A DNA stretch of 64,000 nt from Dicaeum eximium (taxonomy: Eukaryota > Chordata > Aves > Passeriformes > Dicaeidae): positions 518,655-582,654 of the forward strand of contig VWZP01002576.1 of NCBI GenBank assembly GCA_013396995.1, written 5' to 3'. Of the stretch, positions 25,840-36,600 are shown piece after piece. How positions within the stretch are numbered: position 1 is the stretch's first letter; every line of letters begins with the position of its first letter. The translations under genes and the position numbers were made by a program. The notes under the pieces are model-generated. The model saw nothing but the letters and a program-made list of their open reading frames with translations. It did no database searches and had not been told where the DNA came from.

Positions 25840-26071
25840 AACGCCCTTTGACAGTGTTTGACAGCCACTGGCTAGTTTAATGTGCGCTGGAAGATACCCA
25901 CCTTGTCAATCTAAAATGGGCTTGGTGAGCAATAATAATTTATAATTAAAGGCTCGATAAATAGCACTAACATGTTTGACAATCAAAACAACAAGTTTGT
26001 GGCTGTCAATTTAAGCAATTGATCTGTTGTTTCTATAGGTGAAAACTTCGATCAGAAATTCTGAAAGTGGA
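25840..26071 (+). promoter_or_regulatory. Conserved-element-like block with repeated TGACA/TGTCA (TALE homeodomain-type) cores
   Basis: The texture differs from surrounding intron: balanced composition, dense homeodomain-like words (TAATTAAAG, CAATAATAATTTATAATT) and repeated TGACAG/TGTCAA cores at 25849-25854, 25859-25864, 25903-25911, 25976-25984 and 26003-26011. TGACAG is the MEIS/TGIF core, and GATTGACA resembles PBX/MEIS composites. An ACTAAC at 25966-25971 is a Quaking core motif. The block runs into the candidate microexon acceptor, and strongly conserved intronic flanks are typical of regulated alternative exons. Conservation itself cannot be seen from one genome. Confidence 0.4.
26039..26071 (+). 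other. QKI: Candidate 33-nt cassette microexon of QKI
   Basis: A good acceptor (CTGTTGTTTCTATAG, AG at 26037-26038) is followed 33 bases later by a donor GGA|GTAAGC (GT at 26072-26073). In the phase the gene requires, between the previous exon and the annotated one, the 33 bases read VKTSIRNSESG without a stop. Inclusion would insert 11 polar residues in the KH variable loop just before EEQNRG, the place where the fold best tolerates an insertion. ACTAAC at 25966-25971 lies 67 bases before the AG. The donor has A rather than G at -1, so it would be weak and regulated. No such isoform is known to me; a chance acceptor/donor pair remains quite possible. Confidence 0.3.
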
Positions 26072-26769
26072 GTAAGCTGCCATGGTCTCCCTGACCAGAT
26101 GCTATTCCCTCAGCATACCATTCCAACCTTCCTTTTTTCCCCAGCTTTCTGCTTGTGAACTGCTGCCATTAGAAGCTCAGTAGGAGCAAAAGTCTGTGTT
26201 AATTTGCCTGACTGTAACTGCACAATTAAAGTAGTTTATCAGCAGGGGTTAGGACAATCAGTGTGTTCTGATGCTTCATGTTATAAAATTACTTCTGTTG
26301 TTCAAACAGATACTGTAATTAGTGCATCATTTTAAACTGGGTTTCTTTGGGGCTGGCTTGGAGTTTCATCTGATAAAAACCTCTGTTTTTGGTACTCACC
26401 TAAGCATGCACTTTGTTGCAAACCTCATCTAAATTAACAGCATCTATTGAAATGTTAATATCAGGACTGTATCATTCAAATACAGGTTTGGGGATGGAAG
26501 GGTTGTTTTTCAGGATTTTTTCTTTTTTTTTTTTTTTCCTCAGTCAATGCTGTCAAGACCTAAGATTCAGTCACAAAAGTGGAAGCCCCAATTTACAGTT
26601 GTTACTGTAATACTAGCATTTAACACACAGATGAGCAGGTTGCTTCATACCAGATAACAAAGATGTTGTGTTCTGTCCCTGGCATGTGCGTAATTGGATT
26701 TCACTTAGGATAGTTTCATGAGACTTGGTGAGACAGTGTTCTAAGGGGCAGTTGTGTTAAAATACAGTC
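26072..26769. other. Intronic sequence, nothing recognised
   Basis: Moderately AT-rich. It contains a T homopolymer-rich run at about 26517-26538. The first 150 bases share the texture of the conserved-element-like block upstream. Confidence 0.5.
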
Positions 26770-27000
26770 CCTCACCTTCTCCTTTGCCCAGCTACAGCCC
26801 TGACCTTGTGTTGGCTCTCTGTAGCCCTTTATGGTTGTAAACTCCCTTGTCCAGCAGAAAACGAGGGGGGGATGTGGGGAGGCATCTGCTGCATCAGCAT
26901 GTGGTGTGAAAGGCTGGTGTGGTGCTGGGCCAGTCCCAGGGGGAGCAGTAAGGGCTGCCTGGCAGGGGCAGAGAGCCTTAGGAATGGATGTTACACTGCT
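26770..27000. other. GC-rich pocket
   Basis: About 230 bases rich in CTG, GGC and GGGG words with open frames on the + strand. No protein family or repeat family recognised. It is similar in size and texture to the pockets at 20.5, 38.5, 55.7, 60.6 and 62.7 kb. Confidence 0.4.
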
Positions 27001-29924
27001 CAGGAATGGATGCAGTAATACAACAGTAAGAGATTATCCAAGGGATTTTTGCTTCATTACGTCTGGACTTCTCATGAATACGGATCAGCTGATGTGGAAT
27101 TATTTGTAGACTGAGTGGTTTATTGCTTGCACAGTGTTACAGAAATCTTCTGTCTTCTGGATGTTTGTTTTAAACTATCTCTGCAGCAGAGAGGCCAAAA
27201 ACTTAGAAATACAATTCTGTAGCTCAGGTTGGCAGAACAGTTGCAAGAACAGAAGTTTCATTAAACAGCACAAGCCAGACAACTCTTGAAAGGTTGGGAA
27301 TATATGACTTCAGGGCAAAGTGCATTCTTCTAAGATTCCTCTGACTTGGTTTTACCAGTTCAACTGTGTCAACAAAAGGTTGTAAAGTAAGATGTAAGCT
27401 GTATTGGATGGTTGAATAATGTTTCTTTTGGACTTACTAATTCAGATATTGTTGCATGGCCGCTATACGTATCATGTCTTACTTAAAAATACTAAAATTA
27501 GATCAGGACAGGATTTCATTTATCATGACCATATTTGTGACCTTTTTAGTTAAATTTAACTTCTGTTAAGAAGTTAACTTCTTAGCTGTTTAACTTCTGT
27601 TTCAAAATACTTTAAAATCATCATTAGCTTTATTTTTCTTTAATTCACACAGCTTCTTTTAACCTGCTCTTTCATCTTTCAGTTATTTTTGAAACTTTGA
27701 TAGATACGTGTGAATGTTTTCATTATGGAAAAGAAATATTCACCTAGAGCTACTGTCAATTTTAATGTACCTACAGCACAATTTATTAGACAAAATATAT
27801 TGTGAGATTCTTACTAAATAGCTGAATTTCTTCTTTCCACATCTTACCTCTTCCATTTGACTGTGAGAAGTGGCTGTGAGCGATTATACTGGTTTTTATA
27901 TCTTAGGATAATTTTAATTAAAGCTCTTAGAGTGTACTTGAATTAAACCTTTGTATGATGTGAAGGACTAAAGCTATTCTGATGCCTTTTAATTTTAGTG
28001 TTCAATTTGACATTATATGAAAACATTTTTCCCTTTTACTCCATCTTTGCCATGGTTTTTGTCATTCAGTAGGGAGACCAGCTTGTTTAATAGGTCGGTG
28101 AAAACAGATTTTAATAGCCTATCACTTCAAGATGAGTGAGAATACTAAGGGTAATTTTCAACACTTGCTTGAGCTGGTGACTTTACTTCTTTACAAGTTC
28201 CCTGCTGTTAATACTGAGCTGGTTTTGTATCTTTTTAGTGGCCTACATTACAGGAAATTGTATGAGATGGAGTGGAAAAAAGTGCACAGAATGGAAGCTG
28301 CACTTTTTTTTATTACTACAGAATAGCCCATAGCTTTCTGAAAAAAGTGCCGTGTGGGAAAGTTGCTTCCACTCTTACCACATTGCATTCATTCTTTCAT
28401 TCTTTCTTTATTGTCTAACTAATATTTCACTGGCTGCATATAAACAGATACTAGCTTAGTACATTTTCATTACTGATTTTTTCATTTTTCTTTAATGGCA
28501 TTCTGACAGTTAGGAGTGACTGGATCCTACTTCACCAGTTTTTAATTTGTTAATTTATTTTTCGTCAGTTGGCCATACTGTGAAGGTATTTGGGGTGAGA
28601 AATAAGATTTGAGGGTTTTTTTATATTATTAAATACTTTTGGTGACTTTCTTCTATTTTCCTTTTCCAACATTTGAATAATTTTAACAATTTCTGTCAAC
28701 CTTGACACTTCTTTCATTTGGGTTTGAAGTTCTTTGAAATGTATTGGCTAGATAGAGAAGAGACCTAACTTTGTACTCTATTCTAGAGGAGATATTGGTT
28801 ATGTGCTTAGTGTAGCTTACAAAAAAATAGTAAGCTGCTGTCTCATTCTTGTTCAGTCAGAGATTGAAGAATTAAGAAGAAAGCTTTGGGATGGGATATG
28901 AAGATGTAAAGAGGAATGGCCATTGAAGCCCAAGATGCAGGAGGTGCAAGACCTCAACTTGAAATTACTGTGGTGTAGTGAGGTGTGTGGAAAATATGGG
29001 ATACAGTTTTACAGGGAGCTGGACTGCAGTAGTTCCCCCTGAAGGAACAACCTTTCTAATATTTAAGTTTGATGTTATAGATTCAAGTCAGTTGGATTCT
29101 TCACCTGCTTTTCTGCTTCCCCCTGAATCCCTCCCCAAGAAAAATTCCTGTAGCTACACTACTTTTTTTTGTGCAGCTAAATTTTGAGGACTTGCAATAT
29201 TTTTTTTAACTACCTAGTACATTGACCCTAATAGCGAGATAAATATTGAGTAGTCCATTACTGTGCATAGGTACTCTGAGGATTAATGAGTGTATATGCA
29301 CAGGCAAGAGAATGAAAGCAAATCTGTCTACAGAATTAGTCTATATTTAAGGATACTGAAATTTCTGCCAGACAAGGAACACAGTGAAATTTCATCTGCC
29401 ATTTCTGTTGTCCTTAATGTTGTTTAATTTAGCACACAAGATAGTTTGGTTATAATTAAGCTTTTCTAATATTGTTGTTCCCCAAGGTTGTGGCATAAAT
29501 CACTTTACTTTGTAGTTCCCTACATCTTCAGTCTCCATTTTTCCTGTGTAATTCTTCCATAGACAATCTCTAGGATGCGGGAAGACTTCACGCTGCCAAT
29601 TGCTTCTCATGTATGTAATATAATTTTGAATATATGCAGTTGAATTCCTTTTTCCCCAAGTCTCAGTCAGGTTTTCTGATTTCCCTGATGCTGTTTCTTC
29701 TTTCAGTGTGCGTGCCCTTCCTGCTGCGGTAGCAAATGTTTCTTTCCCAAAGTAATTCTCATGGCAATTTCTATTACTCCTGACTGCTTTTTCAATAGGT
29801 AGATCTGGCAACTAGGCTGAATGGCTCAACAGTTCCTACTGAAGGACAAGGGGCAGTGTGCACACTGAAAGAAAAGAAATTACTTTTAAACCTAAGAAAA
29901 AGCTTTTTTTTGGTGTTGTCACTG
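27001..29924. other. AT-rich intronic sequence
   Basis: Nothing recognised except short inverted repeats: an 18-bp perfect palindrome at 27567-27584, and 11-base arms (AAAAAAGTGCA and TGCACTTTTTT) at 28276-28286 and 28299-28309 around a 12-base loop. Confidence 0.55.
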
Positions 29925-30080
29925 AACACTGGTTGAACACTGAACAGGTCTCCCAGGGAGGGGATGGAGTCTCTGTCCTTGGAGATGTTTAAAACCTGGC
30001 CCATAGCAACATGCTTGAGCGGACCCTGCCCTGAGCAGGGGGTTTGGAGTGGGTTATATTCAGGGACCCTTCGCTTCCCA
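29925..30080 (+). mobile_element. CR1 LINE fragment, plus orientation
   Basis: The sequence follows the CR1 3' coding/UTR junction region: 'tgaacaggtctcccagggag', 'ggagatgtttaaaacctgg', 'gagcagggggtttgga', 'agggacccttcgcttccca'. The usual terminal ATTCTRTG repeats are not clear, so the last bases are lost or diverged. It is a short truncated copy with many differences, hence old. Confidence 0.8.
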
Positions 30081-30384
30081 GACATTTTCTGAATTTATGA
30101 AGTGAACTGGTTTGTCTGATCTGCAATTCACTTCAAGACTGCCACATCTTGTAGTTTCTTTGTACCAAGTTATGCAATAGGCAAGTTGTAATAATTCTTT
30201 CCTGCCCATCTTTTCACCATTTTCTCCCCCAAAAAATTCAAAAGAAAACCCTAATCAACCTTTAAAATCTTGGACCATATTTCATGAGTTTTCAGAAAGA
30301 TACCTTCCTACTTGTGTTCCAGATATATTCAACTTTCCTCTTCAGGCTTTCCTGTAACAAAACATGATTGAGAAAAGATGTGTT

Positions 30385-30420
30385 CAAGACTTGTTGCAGG
30401 ATTTGTTGCAAGACTTGTTG
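30385..30420 (+). repeat. 12-bp tandem repeat, three copies
   Basis: CAAGACTTGTTG (30385-30396), CAGGATTTGTTG (30397-30408) and CAAGACTTGTTG (30409-30420), continuing into a partial AGGATT. The outer copies are identical and the middle one differs at two positions. Confidence 0.9.
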
Positions 30421-30426
30421 AGGATT

Positions 30427-32711
30427 AGTTTAATATAAATAAAGATTTTACTTGGGGGAAAATAAGTTTTTCCAAACCATCCTTTTAGGATTTAAAAGGA
30501 GAATGAGGAAGCATAAAAAATGGTAGCTCTTAAGTGCAAGAGATTTGCAGATTCTCTCTTTCAGGCCTCTAACTCTGTTTTGCACCTGACTTTCTGTTGG
30601 AATGAATGAGCTGGTAAAGACTTGAATTTCCCAATTAGGGTAAAACCAAACATGTAAATAATCAAATATACATACTGGTATAACATTCAACTAGCATTTT
30701 CAACCGAACAAAAGACGTTTCTTAGAAAACTGTTAACCCACTAAGAAAACCATCTTAAACAGAATGGGAGCACTGGATGAAATCATAACCCCAGTGTATT
30801 GGGGTAGAACATAAATTGGAAGCTCATTCCAAACTCTAGGGTTTTTTCTTTTTTATTTTTTAAACAAACTGTAAAATTTTATTCTTAGCCTTTCTTTCAG
30901 TCTTACCACTTGACTTAATAAATAGCACTCTCAACAGCAGTGCTTTCATTACTGTACTTTGTGGTCACAGAAAAGCTTATCATAGTCATACACTACTTCA
31001 GTTATCTTGCTGATAAGTAGTTTGTATGATTGCTTGTGCTGTGAGGTCTCACCCTAATAATACCTGTGATTACAAACCTTACACACAACATGTTCCACCT
31101 AAAAGTAAATTAAGGGGATAAAAAATCTTCAGTATCATTTGTTTGTCCTATATGCAGCTTTTTGTTATTTTTAAACTGAACAAAAAATTCTCACGCTGCA
31201 ACAGAGTAGTTTGGAGTACATTGCCAATACTTGATGTAACATAAATCTGAAACAAGTTTTGGAGACTTTGCACCATATTATTTTCATTATGAGAGAAAAG
31301 GATACAACAACATCAAGCCCCCCCTTTATGTTTGCCCACACTATTTATAAACATGGCACATGGTGTTCAATGGCTTGGTACCTAAAACTGCATTTAGGCA
31401 TTCCTTGTCTTTCGGGAACAGAACTTGCTGCTTTACTTGGGGACACCTTTCTTTCTCATTTGTTCCTCTTGGCCTTTTAAAATTTGTTTTATTTTTTTTG
31501 CCTCCTGTGATACTATAGTTGTGCAGCTGTACTCCTGTGTACTCCAGTTGTTATTAACTACAACCTTTCCCATTCCAATGCTGTGTCAGTGCATTAAGAG
31601 GTAGTTGCACGTTTCTTCCTCTGCCCTCTGCTGGTTTGGCAATCCTCTCTCATTATTCATACCTGTAACATATTATTTTACCTGTAATGTATTATATTGT
31701 ATACTACCTCATACTGATGTAGCTTGTCACCATCTTAAAAGAAAACAGCTCACTCCTGCTTTGGATTAAAAAGCAAATAATGAAATTGTTTAAGAAGTAA
31801 TAGTGGAGTTGTGATCCCTGTTGAATAAAAAAGTTGCAAATACCTTGTCATAGACAGTTCTTTCAAAGATTACATTTCAACAGAGAGTGTGTTATAACTC
31901 AGCTGCACTTTGCGTCGCATTCTGTATTATATCATAAGTGAGAGTTATTTTTCTCTCTGTTTCCAGCTTCTGAAATATGCAGACCTATTTTCACAGCCAC
32001 CTTTATTAAAAAAGTTGAAGATAACATTAAAAATAGCAAAACTGTATTTGATAGTATGGAGTAGTGGATATGTGCATGTTATATACATAGTGAAAAGTAG
32101 TTTGAAAGTACTGTTTCTTTTACGTACATTTTTCATATATCTCTCATGGTTCAGTTTTTTCCCCCCTCCCGATTTTTATCCTTGTCTATTCCACAAAAAA
32201 TTTCAGACTTAGCTGAATTAAAAATCAAACACTCAAAGGAGCAGTGCTCCCTCAGGTATATATGAATATGAAGCGCTGCAAACTTTTGTTGGTATTAAAT
32301 CTTAGTACATTTAGTCAATAAGTCTGATTTCCTGAAGGAATTTTTCATGAAATTTGAGGGGAAAGACACATTTGCAATTAAAAAAAAAAGACAAAGTGTG
32401 AATTGTCATTAAGACACAAGGGTTTATCTTACAAATAGGAGACTCATCTATCATACCCAGCTTTTTAAATTTTAAATAAGTAGGGTTTGTTTATGTAGGC
32501 CTTTTTATAGATTCAAAGCTGTAATAAAGCTTTTTTTGAAGTCCCAAATTTTTTAACTTGTGATATTATGTTTTAAATATTGTCAAATTTAAATGAGGCA
32601 TGAAAATTTAGCTAGCTTTACTCACTGTCTAATAAAAAAGGAATTGGGAAGTTTCTTCTGCATTGTGTTTCATTATCTTATTATTTGGAAGACTGGATAC
32701 TTGAATGTGTT
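30427..32711. other. AT-rich intronic sequence
   Basis: Very AT-rich. No exon or interspersed repeat recognised. Confidence 0.55.
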
Positions 32712-32743
32712 ACTTAAATTTATTGAAATCGATAAATTTAAGT
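32712..32743. repeat. Perfect inverted repeat, 12-base arms and 8-base loop
   Basis: ACTTAAATTTAT (32712-32723) and its exact complement ATAAATTTAAGT (32732-32743) flank TGAAATCG. On the minus strand the left arm also contains AATAAA, about 170 bases beyond the stop of the minus-strand ORF at 32890-33123. Confidence 0.85.
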
Positions 32744-32889
32744 TGTTTAAAATTGAAATGTTTGTTTAGCATGCTTTCCCTTAAATTTCTGAACATGTCT
32801 AATATTTACAGAAAACATTTCTAATATTTATCTTTGGGATTACTAATGCCATAGATGTGATGAGTACCTGTGTAATGGTGACCACCTTG

Positions 32890-33123
32890 TCACTTGCCCT
32901 TATGTAACTTCACTATTAAAGCCTTGTCATCTCCTCCTCTCTTTTCTTCATCCACTACCTGCAGCTCTCCTTTGAAAATGGCAACTTCAGTTCCTTTTGG
33001 AGTGTTTGATGCTTTAAATCTTGTCTTCATGAGTATTTGAAACTGATTCTTAACACTGGAGAATTGCTTTCCTATTCTTTGTAGTGATTCAGATGGAGTT
33101 TCTGTATCTGGTGTCTGTTTCAC
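32890..33123 (-). other. Lys/Glu-rich minus-strand ORF of unknown status (possible retropseudogene fragment)
   Basis: The frame runs 77 codons from a GTG (no ATG at the start) to TGA. A TGA lies three codons upstream, at 33130-33132, so it cannot be extended simply. Unlike other frames here, the peptide lacks Cys, Trp and Tyr and is rich in Lys, Glu, Thr and Ser (for example KQTPDTETPSESLQRIGKQF), which looks like genuine protein. An AATAAA lies about 170 bases past the stop on the same strand, but I see no poly(A) after it. I do not recognise the family. The purine-rich strand alone can give Lys/Glu-rich chance frames, so this may not be coding. Confidence 0.2.
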
Positions 33124-33490
33124 TTTTCTTCAAAAGATAGGTTGCTTAACCACTAGTATGTCTTACCTGTTTAACTCTTGAAAGGCTCTAAATAATATTG
33201 AAAGTAGTACTGTGGTTGTATTCTTGTGCTTGTTCCTTTATTCAGCTGGAGAAGGTACTCTTAAGAAAAACTGCATGTATATTGTAATCTTTGAAAAATA
33301 TAATACAGAGGTTCCAAAACACAAACAAAACCCCAAAAATGATATTTTGAAGGTTAAGTTCATATGATATGGAACTCTCCAAAGTATGAAGAAACATTGC
33401 TGAAAATAAAGTTCATACTATTTACAGAATTGAATTTGTCTACTGTTTGTGATTGTTTTATACAGAATGTAAGTGCTTCATAGCTTCATG

Positions 33491-33508
33491 TTTTAATTTT
33501 TTTTTTAG
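33491..33508 (+). other. QKI: 3' splice site of the QKI exon
   Basis: An almost pure T tract (33491-33506, broken by AA at 33495-33496) runs directly into AG at 33507-33508, just before the GAA that opens the Quaking codons. No textbook branch point stands out 18-40 bases upstream. The best matches are weak, for example around 33457-33465. A second AG at 33464-33465 is followed four bases later by GTAAGT (33469-33474), a decoy acceptor/donor pair just upstream of the true acceptor. Confidence 0.9.
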
Positions 33509-33652
33509 GAAGAACAGAATCGAGGCAAGCCCAACTGGGAACACCTGAATGAAGATTTACATGTACTTATCACTGTGGAGGATGCTCAGAACAGAGCAGA
33601 AATAAAGCTGAAGAGGGCTGTTGAAGAAGTAAAAAAGTTACTGATACCTGCA
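33509..33652 (+). CDS. QKI: QKI (Quaking) internal coding exon: C-terminal KH domain and start of QUA2
   Basis: The 144-base exon reads open in frame 1 for 48 codons, from EEQNRGKPNWEHL to AEIKLKRAVEEVKKLLIPA. This matches vertebrate Quaking, about residues 135-182 by recalled numbering. QKI is a STAR-family protein that dimerises through QUA1 and binds ACUAAY...UAAY RNA through KH plus QUA2, controlling splicing, stability and translation, notably in glia and muscle. The exon supplies the end of the KH variable loop, the last beta strand (LHVLITVED), the long C-terminal KH helix (about AQNRAEIKLKRAVEEVKKLL) and the first QUA2-side residues. The valine equivalent to V157, where the lethal mouse kt4 allele (V157E) maps, is intact. 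Boundaries are set by a T-rich tract ending in AG at 33507-33508 and by GTAAGTAT from 33653. Both introns are phase 0. The third residue from the end is Ile, where I recall Val in mammals. There is no frameshift or stop, so it looks functional. Confidence 0.97.
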
Positions 33653-33660
33653 GTAAGTAT
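33653..33660 (+). other. QKI: 5' splice site of the QKI exon
   Basis: GTAAGTAT follows the GCA codon directly and matches the U1 consensus at positions +1 to +6. An ACTAAT (33711-33716), the core half of a Quaking recognition element, lies about 60 bases downstream. Quaking bound downstream of an exon is known to favour inclusion, so self-regulation is conceivable. The second UAAY half-site is not clearly present. Confidence 0.92.
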
Positions 33661-36600
33661 TTGTATGCAAGCCGTGGATTTTGATTTTCAGAAGGTACTT
33701 TTGAAATACAACTAATACAGGTGTAAGAGTAAGTGTGCAGAGTTCCATCCTAAAAGGAGGTTGAGGTACAGTTTTGTAATACTCTAGTGATCTTTAAACT
33801 GCCTCACCCTAGAATGAATTATTCCTTAGAAGAGAATAGAGAGAGACTTTTTTTAAAAAGACTCTTTTTTGTCTGAGATACAGATACAGGAAATAGTTAC
33901 ACCTTTAAAAGGCAATGCTGAACTGTTACAAACACTACTTTTCTCACTTTCCTTCAGTATTAGTATTCTTCACTTTAAGACTGGGAAAGTATGACATGCT
34001 TTTATGTTTCACTTTGAGATGATTCTGATACTTTAGGAAATGAAGGCATGTTTTTTAGATCATCACATTTAACATTTTGTAAAGAGAACAAAACCCTTTA
34101 GTATCAAATAACTTTGCTGTCAGTATACTGGGGAAAAATAAAAGTAGTGAAACTGGGAAATGGTTGTCTTTCTCATTTCCTGATAATATAAACTGAGTTC
34201 TGCGCAGCTAGATGACTTAAATCCTTTTTCAGAGACCAGAATTACCCTGTGAGAGCCCTTCTCTTAGATCTTCTCTGTATTCTCACTCAAAGCAAGGTGA
34301 CTCAGTGTGGTTGTATAGTGCATCCCATGCCAATAACTTGTGTCTTGTGCTCATCTTTACCACCACTTTCGTGCCCCTGTAAAATGATAAGAATAAATTA
34401 GATCTTTTTCAGTGGTGGAAAAATTTTCCATATTACAAGGAAAATTGAGATTATCTTGTGAAAGAAAGTAGTAGGTGGTATTAAAATGACCTACTGATTT
34501 TGGATACTTAGTGAATGCTAATAGATGCTGGCTGTGAGGAAACTTGTGGTGACACATGCTGTCTCTATAAGCAGATTTATTCAGAAGACATTTTTAGAAA
34601 TTACTAAAGATAGGCACAGAGACTTAATTTCTGAATTACTAAGAAATGGAAGAATATTAAGCAGGAGGTATGAAAATGGTGACTTAGATCTCTTGACATT
34701 GCACATTGTCAATTTCTGAAAGCAGAAGACAACTAGATAAAGTAGATCTTCAGAATTTACTCACTAAAGAGACCTTGAGCACATTAGGATTGGCTTTATA
34801 GCCAGGATTTTAATATGGGCAAAACTTTGAAACCTTTATGTTCATTCTTTAGCTACTACAGAGTAAACAGTTTAAAAACCAAACTTGTGTTAATTAATTT
34901 AGTCAGGTTCCTTCTTCTACCTCCCCCTTATTACTGAATAATATGACTGAAGGGTGAGCTTCAGGATGATAGGTTACAAACCCCCAGTATGTCTGAAGTA
35001 CTGAAGTGTATACTCTGTGTATGTTTGTGTTATGCTTGTTTTGTGGAGCTGTTGGATGGGCGTGTTCTGAGCTGCAAAAAAATGTAATGCATTAGTAGTT
35101 CTTTCATTGTGAAAGTGACAGCCAGCTCTTTGTCTTGAAAGCACTCTGCCTCTTGTAGGAGGTTAATCAATTGGGGAAGCACTGTAATCCTGATTACAGA
35201 AATAATTGGTTTTCCCCTTTGATGAAGAATAACAACACAGGGCTAACTATTGTCCGAATAGAACATCACTTGGAACGGTTTGTCAGTTCACTTCATTATC
35301 ATCTTTACGTATTATGCATAGGCATAAGAGATTTGGGTGGTACATATTTCTTGCACAAGAGTTAAAGGGCTGTTGGCTCTAATTTCTCAAAATTATGCCT
35401 TGCTGAAACAGATGTGTGTAGTGCATACTAATGAATTAGTATATAGGTGAACTTGGGTTTGTACTATCTATTGCATCTGTTCAATTAGTATAAAAAATGG
35501 AATTGGGGCTTCAGGCAGTTTGAGAGCTGAAAAATTCAGTTTAGTGTTAAAAGATAGGAATTGAAAACTTCTATGAGGGAAGTCATAAACCTTCAAATGA
35601 TCAGGATAAGCATAAGGAAAAAAGAGAAATCCTAGTGAATTATAACAATAGAGGTGAAACTGTGGATATTGGAAGATTCCAAAGATACTCTAAAATGTAA
35701 GAATGGAAAAAGTAAAATGCCCTTTCATGTGGTAGAATACCTGCAACTATTGATGTTATTCAGATAAATGTCAAAGGATTAAAATAGAAAAAAAATCCTA
35801 TGTCTATTCTGTTGCTGTCCAGCTTGATTAAAATTTGAGACTGTGTAGGAGAGAAGACTCATTTTCATCTTGCTATACAATTTGACAGTGCTTTGGGTTT
35901 ATAAGTTTCAGAAACATGTTAGTGTTCTAATGTTCAGAGATGGAAATTAGTTGCTAATTTTTTTTTTTTTGAATGATCAGTTATTTTTGTACTCAAGATG
36001 TTAAAAAGCCTAATTACGTTTTCTAACAACACTGCAGAAATAGGCACATTTCTTAAAGTGGATTTCTATTTGAATGTACTTGGGTGAACAGAGACTATTT
36101 CAGTACAAAAATGTGTTTCTTACATTTATGAATCTGGATCATTAGTGATTTTTTTTTCCTTGTGGATGTGAATTAATATTTTCCCTTTTCACTTGCACTT
36201 GCATTTTACCAAGTTAGTGATACAGTCAAGTAGTTTATCTTTAGAAATGAAAAGCACAACTTGAGGAAGACTGGCTGAACAAGCCTTTTTTTTTTCTCCT
36301 TGAGGAGAAAGGCCAACTTTTTTTTTTCATTATTACCCAATTGTATTTATTTTACATTTCTTTAGTACGAAGCAATTTTTTAAAAAAATTTGGCTGTACT
36401 TCAAGTTCCATGGGATTAATTCTTTTCCTCTTCCCATGGCTCAGTGAGATACTGGTCTTTATCTACACCTGCAAGATCATACAGTATTACATTTTTCATG
36501 TTTTTCTTCAAAAAAACTAGAATTAATAAAGCAGTCTGCAGATTTTTGGGATCACATCAAGTTGTACTGCCCTTATGCCTCCTTCTGAAGTGAATCCTCC

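Larger units (their letters stand above)
1..33508 (+). other. QKI: 3' part of the QKI intron upstream of the exon (intron 3, partial)
   Basis: The annotated exon begins on a codon boundary and nothing resembling the preceding Quaking exon (the RILGPRGLTAKQLE part of the KH domain) appears in the window. The whole left half is therefore one phase-0 intron extending beyond position 1. It is AT-rich and dense in stop codons. It holds two CR1 remnants, a microsatellite, a minisatellite, GC-rich pockets and a conserved-element-like block, each listed separately. The intron numbering follows the mammalian gene and is inference. Confidence 0.88.

Noticed and set aside
29500..29811. Lys/Asn/Glu-rich 103-codon minus-strand frame
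   Set aside because: Follows from an A-rich minus strand. It contains mixed Trp/Cys/His without pattern and has no downstream poly(A) signal or family resemblance.
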